Shown here: in pieces, positions 35,131 through 44,905 of the stretch
Layout of the letters: each line of letters begins with the position of its first letter
How positions within the stretch are numbered: position 1 is the first letter of the stretch
Source of the DNA: Caldilineaceae bacterium
Lineage (GTDB): Bacteria; Chloroflexota; Anaerolineae; Caldilineales; Caldilineaceae
Reading direction: 5' to 3'
Length of the DNA: 64,000 nt
NCBI GenBank assembly: GCA_026708085.1
Contig: JAPOVP010000167.1
Location: 24,647-88,646 of the forward strand
Position numbers and translations under genes: made by a program
The notes under the pieces: model-generated
What the model saw: the letters and a program-made list of their open reading frames with translations, nothing else
The model's database searches: none
What the model was told of the DNA's origin: nothing

Positions 35131-36531
35131 TCAGCCTACCGCGGCGTGGATGGCAGCGGCGATATTTCGGGCGCGTTGGGGCGCATCGCCCACATAGGCG
35201 GATGCTTGCAACAAGCTGTGGGCGCGTTCGGGCGGTATCAGATCGGTGATGCGCGGATCGGTCATCAGGTTGTCGACGAGGGGATTGGGGTGTCCTTCTT
35301 GCAGAGCCTTCCAGGCAACCAGGCTCTGTTCGCGGATCAGTTCGTGCAGATCCTGGCGGTCGCCGCCGGCTTTGACCGCTTCCATAAGAAGGCGTTCGGT
35401 GGCGGCGAAGACGCCGTAGTCGCGCAGGTTGCGGGCGGTGGGGCCGGGCCACACTGTCAAGCCTTCAAAGAGACGCTGGCAGCGGATCAGGACCTCATCG
35501 GTCAGGAGGAAGGCCTCCGGCAAGTAGAGGCGCCGGTTGGCGGAGTCGTCGAGCGTGCGCTCGAGAAGATTGAGGGCGCTGTTGTCCCAGGCGATGCGGG
35601 GCAGTGCCGCGACCTGGCGGGTGAGGCTGTCAATGTTTTCGGCAGCGATAGGGTTGCGCTTGAAAGGCATGGCGCTGGACCCGACCTGCCTGGAGCCGAA
35701 AGGCTCGCTCCATTCGCCGAACGGGGGCGATTGAAGGATGCGGAGGTCGAAGGCGAACTTATGGAGGCTGGCGCACAACCCGGCGAGGGCATTGACGACG
35801 AGCCAGTCCTGCTTGCGAGGGTAGGTCTGGGTGGCGGCTTCGTAGGCGGGCAGGTCCAACTTTTTCATCACCCGTTCTTCGAGTTGACGAGGCGTGAACT
35901 CGCTTTCGGAGAGCAGTTGGGTGTAGCTGGCGCTGGTCCCGACCGCGCCCTTCATGCCCTTGCCGCGGACGTTGTTGCGCACGCGCTGCAGCTCTTCGAG
36001 GTCGGCGAGCAGGTCCTGGCCGTGCTGGGCGAAGCGGTAGCCGACTGTGGTGGGTTCGGCGGGCTGGATGTGGGTGAAGGCGATGGCGGGCGTGTCGGCT
36101 TCGTCTGCGATTCGTGCCGCCAGTGTGGCCAGAGAGCGCTTCAGCCTTTCGATGATCTGGTCGAGGCCCGAACGCAGGCGCAGGGCGTCCACGTTGTCGA
36201 GTATATCCATCGACGTGGCGCCGAGATGGATGATAGGGCCGCCAACGGGGCACTGCTCGGCATAGGTGCGGATCTCCGCCATGAGGTCGTGACGGATCTC
36301 TTCCTCGATCTGCTGGGCGCGTTCAATGTCGATGTGGTCCTGGCGCGCGCGCAGATCGGCCACCTGCATGGCTGTGACCAGCCCGGCCTCGAATTGAGCC
36401 TCTGCCAGCGCGACCCAGACGCGGCGCATGAGTCGACGCTTTTCGGCCTCGCTCCAAGTCCGGCGCATGGTCTCGCTGCCGTAGCGCCAGGTCAGCGGAG
36501 AGAGGTAGGACTCGTGGGTGAAGGTGGTCAT
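35131..36531 (-). CDS. purB: Adenylosuccinate lyase
   Basis: PurB cleaves SAICAR and adenylosuccinate in purine synthesis, releasing fumarate. The 466-residue protein has the superfamily signature GSSAMPFKRNPIAAENI, the substrate region THIQPAEPTTVGYRFAQ with the catalytic histidine, and LGATSMDILDN. It starts at the ATG at 36531 with the family-type N-terminus YLSPLTWRYGSETMRRTWSE. purA and guaB, later steps of the same pathway, are in the same window on the same strand but 5 kb away. Confidence 0.96.
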   Translation of the reverse strand: MTTFTHESYLSPLTWRYGSETMRRTWSEAEKRRLMRRVWVALAEAQFEAGLVTAMQVADLRARQDHIDIERAQQIEEEIRHDLMAEIRTYAEQCPVGGPIIHLGATSMDILDNVDALRLRSGLDQIIERLKRSLATLAARIADEADTPAIAFTHIQPAEPTTVGYRFAQHGQDLLADLEELQRVRNNVRGKGMKGAVGTSASYTQLLSESEFTPRQLEERVMKKLDLPAYEAATQTYPRKQDWLVVNALAGLCASLHKFAFDLRILQSPPFGEWSEPFGSRQVGSSAMPFKRNPIAAENIDSLTRQVAALPRIAWDNSALNLLERTLDDSANRRLYLPEAFLLTDEVLIRCQRLFEGLTVWPGPTARNLRDYGVFAATERLLMEAVKAGGDRQDLHELIREQSLVAWKALQEGHPNPLVDNLMTDPRITDLIPPERAHSLLQASAYVGDAPQRARNIAAAIHAAVG

Positions 36532-36623
36532 GGGCGGCAGTGGGATGAGAGAGCGGAGAAGAGTGAGGAGTGAGGGGATGAGTGCGCGCTGTTGTCGCTC
36601 AATTCCAACTCTCCTGTTCTCAC

Positions 36624-37109
36624 TCAGCTGGCCTCGGAAGGATCCAATTGATCCAAGAATTCAGTTATGTCTCGGTGCAGTAAACTGTGCGCCTGGCGTG
36701 AAAGTTGGAGATTAGACTCGAGCAGAACGGGATCAATGGTCGTAGCATAAGCATGACGGAAAAAATAATGGAAACCGCGCAACGCGTCGAGGAGTGCGAA
36801 AGTTTCCTTAGTCAGAGGAGCCGGACGCACGCCGGGAATGGGTTGGATCATGCGCAGGAGGAGTGCGGATTTCCAGTGAATTGCATCGCTGATCTGGTAC
36901 TCAAAGTGGGCAGCGAGCACGCGGAGGAGGGCCTTGATGGCACTGTACGAATTGTGAATTTGATAGGCCACGCTCTCGACCTGTATCGGGCGGGCGTCGT
37001 CGGTTTTGAAGCCACGGGCCCGGTCTTCGATCTTGGCGCAAACTTCATCGATCACGGCGAGCTGGACTTCCACATCAGTTTTCAGGACCAGGAATCTCTT
37101 TTCGTCCAC
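36624..37109 (-). CDS. HepT-like ribonuclease toxin-family protein
   Basis: A 161-residue helical protein resembling the HepT-like group (HepT/DUF86 relatives). Family features visible are QIHNSYSAIKALLRVLA, IHWKSALLLRMIQPIPGVRP and the motif region LDALRGFHYFFRHAYATTID, where Arg, His and Tyr correspond to the R-x-H-x-Y RNase signature. In HepT/MntA modules the toxin is neutralised by AMPylation from a nucleotidyltransferase antitoxin usually encoded just upstream. The upstream 338 bp contain no GS-x10-DxD nucleotidyltransferase motif that I can find, so this copy looks orphan. The start is GTG with a weak ribosome site. Confidence 0.65.
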   Translation of the reverse strand: MDEKRFLVLKTDVEVQLAVIDEVCAKIEDRARGFKTDDARPIQVESVAYQIHNSYSAIKALLRVLAAHFEYQISDAIHWKSALLLRMIQPIPGVRPAPLTKETFALLDALRGFHYFFRHAYATTIDPVLLESNLQLSRQAHSLLHRDITEFLDQLDPSEAS

Positions 37110-37447
37110 AGTACTTTCTCTAGACGGATGGGCTCAACAAACCGGGTAAGGGTGCATATACCGAATTCTCTGCCGAACTCATCCAGCGGCGCGATTACTT
37201 GCAGGGAAAAACCCGTTCGCCATCCTATAGACCTTTGGAACGCCTGCACGTACCGACATTATCGCTTTTTGAGGGACACTTTCCAAATATCTGCTGAAAG
37301 TGGGCAGATGACTCAGGTGCGAGAAAGCAGATATGCATTGCTCCGCGTCGATGCATGTAGTAAGTCGACGCATGGGAAGTCTGAGTGACTGTGTTGAGGA
37401 CCAGCAAAGATCTCCAGCGCGCGAACCTGACCCAACTCTTCATACAA
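37110..37447. other. Stretch without a supported gene, upstream of the HepT-like gene
   Basis: Minus-strand translation gives a frame of roughly 58 codons (to a stop at about 37088, overlapping the HepT-like start) in the position where an antitoxin would be expected, but it shows no nucleotidyltransferase motif or other known feature. I treat it as unassigned, perhaps a decayed antitoxin gene. No RNA gene or repeat is evident. Confidence 0.35.
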
Positions 37448-39316
37448 CTAATTCCTGTACCGCCCAGCCTGCATCTCGAAGAGCTCGGCATAGCGACCGC
37501 CCAGCGATACCAGTTCGGCGTGGCTACCGGATTCGGTGATGCGGCCCTCTTCGAGCACCAGGATGTGGTCGGCCATACGCACGGTGGAGAAGCGGTGGCT
37601 GATAATCAGCGCGGTCTTGCCGGCGACGAGCTGGCGGAAGCGTTCAAACAGACGGTACTCGGCCTCGGCGTCCAGTGCGGCGGTCGGCTCGTCAAGGATG
37701 ACCAGCGCGGCAGAGCGTACGAAGGCCCGCGCCAGGGCGACCTTTTGCCAGTCCCCTCCGGACAGTTCGACACCTCCCTGAAAACGCCGGGTCAGCAAAG
37801 TGTCCAACCTTTGCGGCAGACCACCGGCCACTTCGTCGGCTCCCGACCAGCGCGCCGCTTCTTCTACGCGGAGACCGTCCTCTCCTGGCTCGACCGCTCC
37901 CAGCTCGATGTTTTCACGCAAGGTCAACGCGAACTTGGTGAAGTCCTGGTAGAGAACGGCGATCCGCCCCCGCAGCGATTGCAGATCATACATAGAAATT
38001 GGGACGCCATCGAAGTGGATTTCGCCAGAATCGGGGTCGTACATGCGGGTCAGCAGCTTGACGAGCGTACTCTTGCCGGCACCGTTTGCCCCAACCAGGG
38101 CGGTTACGGCGCCGTGGGGCAAACGGGCGCTGATCTCTTTCAGCACGGGCAGTGTACCCTCGGGGTAGCGAAAGTGGATTGCCTGCAACTCGATGCCTCG
38201 ACGAATTTCAGTGGGCGCCGGCCTGCCCTGTTGAGGCGGCGGAAGTGCAATGGCCGGTTTCGCTTGATCCAGGAAGGAGAATAGACCGCGCAGGTGCAGA
38301 AGAATCTCGTACTGAAAGCCAAACCAGAACACCAGGTCCTGGAGGCGACTTTGCGTCTGAGTCACGACGCCGAGATAGAGCGCGATATCGCCCAGGGTGA
38401 GTTGACCGGCGCGGGCCTGGACGGCCACGTACCAGAAGCCTCCTGCCAGCGCCAGCGCATGCAGGCCGGTAAACGCCGCAGAGACGCGCAGATGCGACAG
38501 GCGGACCCGGCGCATCTCCTCATATGCTTTAGCGAATCGCGAGCGAAAGCGGCCCAGGAAGAAATCGCCCAAACCGAAGACGCGGATCTCTTTGGCAGCG
38601 GCCGGCTCAGTGGTGATGCGCGCGCAGTAGCGCATCTCCCGCGCTGCCCGCGAGCGGTCGACCATCGACTGATACCTCACGTCCTGCTGGCGCTTCTCAC
38701 CGAAGAAGTGCGGGGCGCTCAGTACCACCAGGATCACGGGCAGGATTGGGTGAAGACGGGCCAGCAGGAGGAGCATGCCTCCCAAGGTAAGTGCCGTGCC
38801 AAGACCCATCTGCATGTAAGCGATAAGCCGCGGCAGAAAAAAGATGGCCTCCTGAACCAGGCGTAACCGATCCTGGAATGCGGGGCGCTCTATCTGTATC
38901 AGGTCTGTCAGACGCATGCCGGCATCCATCAGGCGCCGGTCCGTCGCGGCCACCGCGCGATCTTCCAGCCAGACATTCAGGGTTCGCTGGATGGGCTCAA
39001 GGCCAGCCGGAATGACATAGGTCAAGGCGTAGAGAACGGCAAGCACCAACACCGTGGAGGCGCTGCCCTCGGCGACAGCCGTGGCGACAGCCAGACCGTC
39101 AACCAGCAGCCTCAGGAGCCATACCTGCAGAACCGGGACGAGACTGATGACCACCACGAGGGTAAGATAGACTACAACGATGCGGGGCGCGGCCATCACT
39201 ACCAGCGCCAGACCACGCCTCCATGTGCTCAGGTTGGCTGACATGCCGCGTGCGGCGGCGGTGGCGGACTGCCGCAGGTTTCTCACAGTTTCACCCGATC
39301 TCGCGACCAGATTCAT
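37448..39316 (-). CDS. ABC exporter half-transporter, permease-ATPase fusion (second gene)
   Basis: A 622-residue half transporter with an N-terminal six-helix membrane domain (VVVYLTLVVVISLVPVLQVW and others) and a C-terminal ATPase. Walker A is GANGAGKST, the signature LSGGDWQKVALARAF, Walker B LVILDEPTAALD and the H-loop IISHRFSTVRMAD. The usual Gln of LSGGQ is Asp. The start codon overlaps the stop of the preceding half transporter by 4 nt (ATGA), so the two probably form a heterodimeric exporter. The substrate is unknown; lipids, peptides or drugs are all possible. Confidence 0.9.
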   Translation of the reverse strand: MNLVARSGETVRNLRQSATAAARGMSANLSTWRRGLALVVMAAPRIVVVYLTLVVVISLVPVLQVWLLRLLVDGLAVATAVAEGSASTVLVLAVLYALTYVIPAGLEPIQRTLNVWLEDRAVAATDRRLMDAGMRLTDLIQIERPAFQDRLRLVQEAIFFLPRLIAYMQMGLGTALTLGGMLLLLARLHPILPVILVVLSAPHFFGEKRQQDVRYQSMVDRSRAAREMRYCARITTEPAAAKEIRVFGLGDFFLGRFRSRFAKAYEEMRRVRLSHLRVSAAFTGLHALALAGGFWYVAVQARAGQLTLGDIALYLGVVTQTQSRLQDLVFWFGFQYEILLHLRGLFSFLDQAKPAIALPPPQQGRPAPTEIRRGIELQAIHFRYPEGTLPVLKEISARLPHGAVTALVGANGAGKSTLVKLLTRMYDPDSGEIHFDGVPISMYDLQSLRGRIAVLYQDFTKFALTLRENIELGAVEPGEDGLRVEEAARWSGADEVAGGLPQRLDTLLTRRFQGGVELSGGDWQKVALARAFVRSAALVILDEPTAALDAEAEYRLFERFRQLVAGKTALIISHRFSTVRMADHILVLEEGRITESGSHAELVSLGGRYAELFEMQAGRYRN

Positions 39317-41229
39317 AGACTCGCATCCGCTTCATTCTGGTCCAGATACTGGGCGGCCTGAAGGCCGTAGAGCCGGGCGTACTCGCCGTTGCGTTCAATC
39401 AGCTGGGTATGGTTGCCGGCTTCCTGAATGCGCCCATCTGCCAGGAACAGGATGCGGTCGGCCATACGGACGGTGGAGAAACGGTGGCTGATCAGGAGCG
39501 TAATGCGGTCGCCGGTGAGCTCGTGAAAGCGCGTGTAGATATCGTACTCGGTCTGCACGTCGAGCGAGGCTGTGGGCTCATCGAGGACGAGGAGTTGGGC
39601 GTCACGCAGGTATGCTCTGGAGAGGGCCAGCTTCTGCCACTCCCCATCCGAGAGTTCGCGGCCGCCAAATTCACGGCCCAGCTGCGTGTCCAGCCCGTCC
39701 GGAAGACGGCACAACAGTTCAGCGGCGCCAGCGCGCCCGGCTGCGGTCGAGAGCCGCTTTGCGTCATCCAGGAGATCGATCTGGCCCATGCCTATGTTTT
39801 CGGCAGCGGTCAGTTCATAGCGAACGAAGTCCTGAAAAATCACGCCCATCTGGCGGCGAAGCTCTTCCAAATCGTAGTCCCGCAGGTCGACGCCATTCAG
39901 CAGGATGCGGCCGGAGGTCGGTTCGTACAGCCGCAGAAGCAGTTTGACAATCGTGGTCTTGCCGGCGCCGTTGCGTCCGACCAGGGCCACACACTCATCA
40001 GGGTCCATAGAAAACGAGAGGTCGCACAGCACCGGATCGGCGCCGCCCGGATAGGTGAAGGAGACTTCTTCGAACGCGATGCTCCGCAACCGATATGGGC
40101 TGGCCGCCATTCCGGACCCGGGAGGCAGCGGACCGTCTCGCTCCGCGCCTGTTTTGTCGAATGACGCGCAGCCTTGCTGTAGATCGGGAGGTGCGTCGAG
40201 AATCCGAAACAGGCTGGGCAGAAAGCCCAGAACAAGAGGCAGAAGTCCGATCTCGGCGCCCAAGGCGATCAGGTTCACCTGAAGAAAGGTGGCAGCGCCC
40301 CCGTATAGCGCCAGATCGCCGACGGTTCGTTCCCCTTGCAGGATCATCCAAACGACATAGACATAAACAGCGGATGAGGCAACGGTGGCCAGAGTTGCGG
40401 CCAGCGCTACCTTTACGGCCAGAGGCCTGCGCATCCGGTTAAGCGACTCAGTCGTGCTGGCGAAAATGGAATCGTATCGCCGGCGGAAGAACGGCCCCAT
40501 CCCGTACAGATGTACATCTTTGGCGGCGTCCGGTGTCAGAAGAACCTCGCGACAGTATTCGAGGCGGCGCGATTCCGGAGTCTGGATATAGAGATGGCTG
40601 ATGGTACGTTCGCTGTATTCCCATTGCCGCTTCATCTGCGGCAGCGTCGCCAGGATGAGCAGGAATGGAACGATGGGATGCAGTGAGAATAACACCAGTG
40701 CCAGGCTGCTTGCGGTGAAGAGTTCGATTGCCGCACGACCCACGTAAAGAGTCAGATCCAACGCGCCGCGCGTGGAACGTTTGCGAGCCCGCTGGAGGTC
40801 GTCAGCAAAGTCAGGATCTTCGAAGCGGGCCAGACCTTGCATACGGTTGGCGGCGCGAATGATCTGCTCTGTCACAAATCCGGTGAGCCGGTCGGCGGTC
40901 AGGCCCTGAAATGTCGAAGAGAAGGGCTGGATGAGCTGACCCAATGCCAGAACTGCCGCGGTCAGCCCAATCCAGACGAGGAGAGGGAGCAGGGCCGCCG
41001 CGGAGTCCAGATTCTCGAGCAGTCCCAGGTCAAAGGCGGCGCGGTCGATGACAACCCGTGTCAGAGCGAGCTGGAGCGGGACCAGAAGCGCCTGCAACAG
41101 CATCAGTATGATGAATCCAACCAGGAGGCGGGGACTGGAGCGCCATACAAGACGTACGGCCAGCCTGAGGATGCGCGCGGTCTCCTGGATACCCTGCAAG
41201 GTCGGCTTGGATTCAGCAGAGTCCGACAT
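39313..41229 (-). CDS. ABC exporter half-transporter, permease-ATPase fusion (first gene)
   Basis: A 638-residue half transporter, partner of the downstream gene. Membrane spans lie in residues about 30-330. The ATPase has Walker A GRNGAGKTT, a degenerate signature LSDGEWQKLALSRAYL (LSGGQ expected), Walker B LLVLDEPTASLD with the catalytic Glu, and the H-loop LLISHRFSTVRMAD. Signature degeneration in one half is common in asymmetric heterodimeric exporters. It is the first gene of the pair; purA ends 159 bp upstream. Confidence 0.9.
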   Translation of the reverse strand: MSDSAESKPTLQGIQETARILRLAVRLVWRSSPRLLVGFIILMLLQALLVPLQLALTRVVIDRAAFDLGLLENLDSAAALLPLLVWIGLTAAVLALGQLIQPFSSTFQGLTADRLTGFVTEQIIRAANRMQGLARFEDPDFADDLQRARKRSTRGALDLTLYVGRAAIELFTASSLALVLFSLHPIVPFLLILATLPQMKRQWEYSERTISHLYIQTPESRRLEYCREVLLTPDAAKDVHLYGMGPFFRRRYDSIFASTTESLNRMRRPLAVKVALAATLATVASSAVYVYVVWMILQGERTVGDLALYGGAATFLQVNLIALGAEIGLLPLVLGFLPSLFRILDAPPDLQQGCASFDKTGAERDGPLPPGSGMAASPYRLRSIAFEEVSFTYPGGADPVLCDLSFSMDPDECVALVGRNGAGKTTIVKLLLRLYEPTSGRILLNGVDLRDYDLEELRRQMGVIFQDFVRYELTAAENIGMGQIDLLDDAKRLSTAAGRAGAAELLCRLPDGLDTQLGREFGGRELSDGEWQKLALSRAYLRDAQLLVLDEPTASLDVQTEYDIYTRFHELTGDRITLLISHRFSTVRMADRILFLADGRIQEAGNHTQLIERNGEYARLYGLQAAQYLDQNEADASL

Positions 41230-41388
41230 TGAGGCCGCTCCCGGAGCAAGACTGGTGCTTCAGCGTGCTTGGTGCGATGAAAAGAAAATAAGCTCAGTTG
41301 TGGCGATGTGATTCGGGGCCCTGGCTGTCCTGGATCGGAGTCTCAAAATCCTCACCCGGCGACCGGCGGCGTCTACACCTCAGGTTGG

Positions 41389-42666
<1,278 letters not shown>

Positions 42667-42667
42667 T

Positions 42668-44275
42668 CTAGTTCCCTGGATTCACTTGGTAGTTTGGCGC
42701 TTCTTTTGTAATGACGACGCTGTGCGGATGGCTTTCCTGGTAGCCTGCCGGGCTGATGCGCACGAAGCGGGCCTTGCGCCACAGGTCGGGCAGATTCTGC
42801 GCGCCGACGTAGCCCATCCCCGAGCGAAGGCCGCCCAGGAGTTGGAAGACGAACTCGTTAAGGAAACCCTTGTAGGGCACCTGCCCTTCGATGCCTTCGG
42901 GGACCGTCTTGCCGCCGATATCGGGTGAAGCGCCGTTGAGAGACTGGGCGCTGGCATAGCGGTCGGCGGCGCGGCCCTTCATGGCGCCGATGCTGCCCAT
43001 GCCCCGGTACTCCTTGAAGGAACGACCCTCGCGGATAACGATTTCTCCGGGAGATTCGTGCAGACCGGCGAGGAGGCCGCCGAGCATCACGGCGGAGGCG
43101 CCGCAAGCGAGGGCTTTGGTGATATCTCCGCTGTAGCGGATGCCGCCGTCGGCGATCAAGGAAACGCCGCACGATTGTGCGGCTTCGGCGCAGGTGGAGA
43201 TTGCGGTGAGCTGCGGCATGCCGGCGCCGGAGACGATGCGGGTGGTGCAGATGGAGCCTGCGCCGACACCGACTTTGACCACGTTCGCGCCGGCCTCGGT
43301 CAGCACCTGCACGCCCTCGGCGGTGACGACGTTGCCGGCGAGGATGGGCAGTTCAGGGTAACGCGCGCGGACCGCTTTCACGGTGTCGATAACGCCCTGT
43401 GTATGTCCGTGGGCGGTGTCGACGGCAAGGGAATCCACGCCGGCATTGACGAGGCTTTCGGCGCGCTGCAGACCCGGTGCACCGACGCCTATGGCGCCGG
43501 CGACGAGCAGGCGGCCGCGGTCGTCTTTGGCGGAGTGGGGGAAGTCCTGCCGTTTGAGAATATCCTTATAGGTGATCAGCCCCTTCAGGTAGCCGCCTGC
43601 GTCGACAAGCGGCAGTTTCTCGATGCGGTAGCGATGCAGGATCTCCTGCGCCTCGTCCAGGGTCGTGCCAAGCTGGGCGGTGATCAGGTTCTCCGAAACC
43701 ATGTACTCGGAGATGGGGCGCTGGTGATCGGTGGCGAAGCGGACATCGCGGTTGGTGAGAATGCCAAGCAACAGGTTGTCGTCGTCGGTGATGGGCACGC
43801 CGCTGATATGATAGCGGCTCATGACGGCTTCGGCGTCGGCCAGGGAGTTTTCGGCTCGCAGGGTGATCGGATCGACGATCATGCCGCTCTCGCTTCGTTT
43901 CACCTTGTCGACCTCTTCGGCCTGCTGCGTCACTGTCAGATTACGATGAATGACACCCAGTCCGCCTTGCCGGGCGAGGGCGATTGCCAGGTCCGCCTCA
44001 GTAACCGTATCCATGGCGGCGCTGATGAGCGGGATATTAAGTGCGAGCTTGGGATGGAGTTGTGTGCTGATGTCGACTTCGGAGGGCAGCACTTCGGCGA
44101 AGCCGGGTACGAGCAGAACGTCGTCGAACGTCATCGCATTCCGGGTGAACATGGCGTCGGTCAGGGAGAGGCCTGCAGCGGACAGGATGTCTCCGTCTTG
44201 GCGCGCATCTTCCGAGTCGGACCTTGGGGCGTAGGGAGAACCGTTGCGTGTACTTGTCATTACAGGAACAGTCAT
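42668..44275 (-). CDS. guaB: Inosine-5'-monophosphate dehydrogenase
   Basis: GuaB oxidises IMP to XMP with NAD, the committed step to GMP. The 535-residue protein has the N-terminal barrel segment [20 protein letters not shown], tandem CBS domains (about residues 120-240), and the active-site loop [18 protein letters not shown] with the catalytic cysteine. I chose the ATG at 44275 because GGGAGG lies about 8 nt upstream; the frame continues to 44350 without family features. The N-terminal 40 residues before the barrel are longer than in most homologues. Confidence 0.97.
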   Translation of the reverse strand: MTVPVMTSTRNGSPYAPRSDSEDARQDGDILSAAGLSLTDAMFTRNAMTFDDVLLVPGFAEVLPSEVDISTQLHPKLALNIPLISAAMDTVTEADLAIALARQGGLGVIHRNLTVTQQAEEVDKVKRSESGMIVDPITLRAENSLADAEAVMSRYHISGVPITDDDNLLLGILTNRDVRFATDHQRPISEYMVSENLITAQLGTTLDEAQEILHRYRIEKLPLVDAGGYLKGLITYKDILKRQDFPHSAKDDRGRLLVAGAIGVGAPGLQRAESLVNAGVDSLAVDTAHGHTQGVIDTVKAVRARYPELPILAGNVVTAEGVQVLTEAGANVVKVGVGAGSICTTRIVSGAGMPQLTAISTCAEAAQSCGVSLIADGGIRYSGDITKALACGASAVMLGGLLAGLHESPGEIVIREGRSFKEYRGMGSIGAMKGRAADRYASAQSLNGASPDIGGKTVPEGIEGQVPYKGFLNEFVFQLLGGLRSGMGYVGAQNLPDLWRKARFVRISPAGYQESHPHSVVITKEAPNYQVNPGN

Positions 44276-44380
44276 CAGATTTCCTCCCGGAGCTTTATGG
44301 ATTCTGCTAGCGTTTCGTCTGATGTCGCGATAGTCTTCCGCTCCTGCCAAAAGTAAAAACAGCTTGAATCACCGTGGTCC

Positions 44381-44389
44381 ATTTTACCA
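44381..44389 (-). promoter_or_regulatory. Candidate extended -10 promoter of guaB-purA
   Basis: The minus strand reads TGGTAAAAT, a TGn extended -10 with TAAAAT. A start about 7 nt downstream would leave a leader of about 100 nt before the guaB ATG. No convincing -35 box. Confidence 0.4.
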
Positions 44390-44548
44390 CCGGCCGGGAA
44401 AGGGGCGCGAATTGGAAGGGGTTGGGGGTCGGGGGTCAGAGGCAGTTTAACGGCTGAAGTCTGAGAATAGGAATGGGAGCGAGAAACGGCTTGTGCAGCC
44501 TGACTCAGAGCCGTGTCTTGACTGAGGCAGGGTCGATGCGAATGACGC

Positions 44549-44842
44549 TCATTTGAAGCGGCGGGCCAGCTCGGCTTCCACGTCCGGCCAGGAGAGCCCG
44601 CGCTGTTCGAGGAGTACAAGGCTGTGGTAGAAGAGATCGGCCAATTCCGAGATGAGGCGCTCGTCGCTTTCTTCGAGGGCGGCGACGACGACTTCGACCG
44701 CCTCTTCGCCGACCTTCTGCGCGATTTTGCCGGTCCCACCTTCAATAAGACGTGCAGTATAGGATTCCGGCGTGGGATTGGCCTTGCGGTGGGCGATTGT
44801 GGCGGAGAGGGAGTTGATCAGTTCGGACATCTGGCGATCCAT
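44549..44842 (-). CDS. hisE: Phosphoribosyl-ATP pyrophosphatase
   Basis: HisE hydrolyses PR-ATP to PR-AMP, step 2 of histidine synthesis. The 97-residue all-alpha protein fits the monofunctional form. The MazG-like metal-binding signature is visible: KVGEEAVEVVVAA with SDERLISELADLFYHSLVLLEQR. Two starts are possible, 44842 and 44830; neither has a strong ribosome site. hisI (cyclohydrolase) is not in the window. It lies 63 bp after the helicase gene. Confidence 0.93.
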   Translation of the reverse strand: MDRQMSELINSLSATIAHRKANPTPESYTARLIEGGTGKIAQKVGEEAVEVVVAALEESDERLISELADLFYHSLVLLEQRGLSWPDVEAELARRFK

Positions 44843-44905
44843 TTCGTTCTTTTCGGGCGTCTTCAGGGTCGTGCAGAGGGGGGAGCGGAAGCTCCGGGGG
44901 CGGGA

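Noticed and set aside
37110-37180. Frame overlapping the HepT-like start as an MntA antitoxin
   Set aside because: Its translation lacks the GS...DxD nucleotidyltransferase motif, so it was left as unassigned sequence.
43058-44356. Long plus-strand frame (about 432 codons) opposite guaB
   Set aside because: It is antisense to an unambiguous IMP dehydrogenase and shows no motif of its own.
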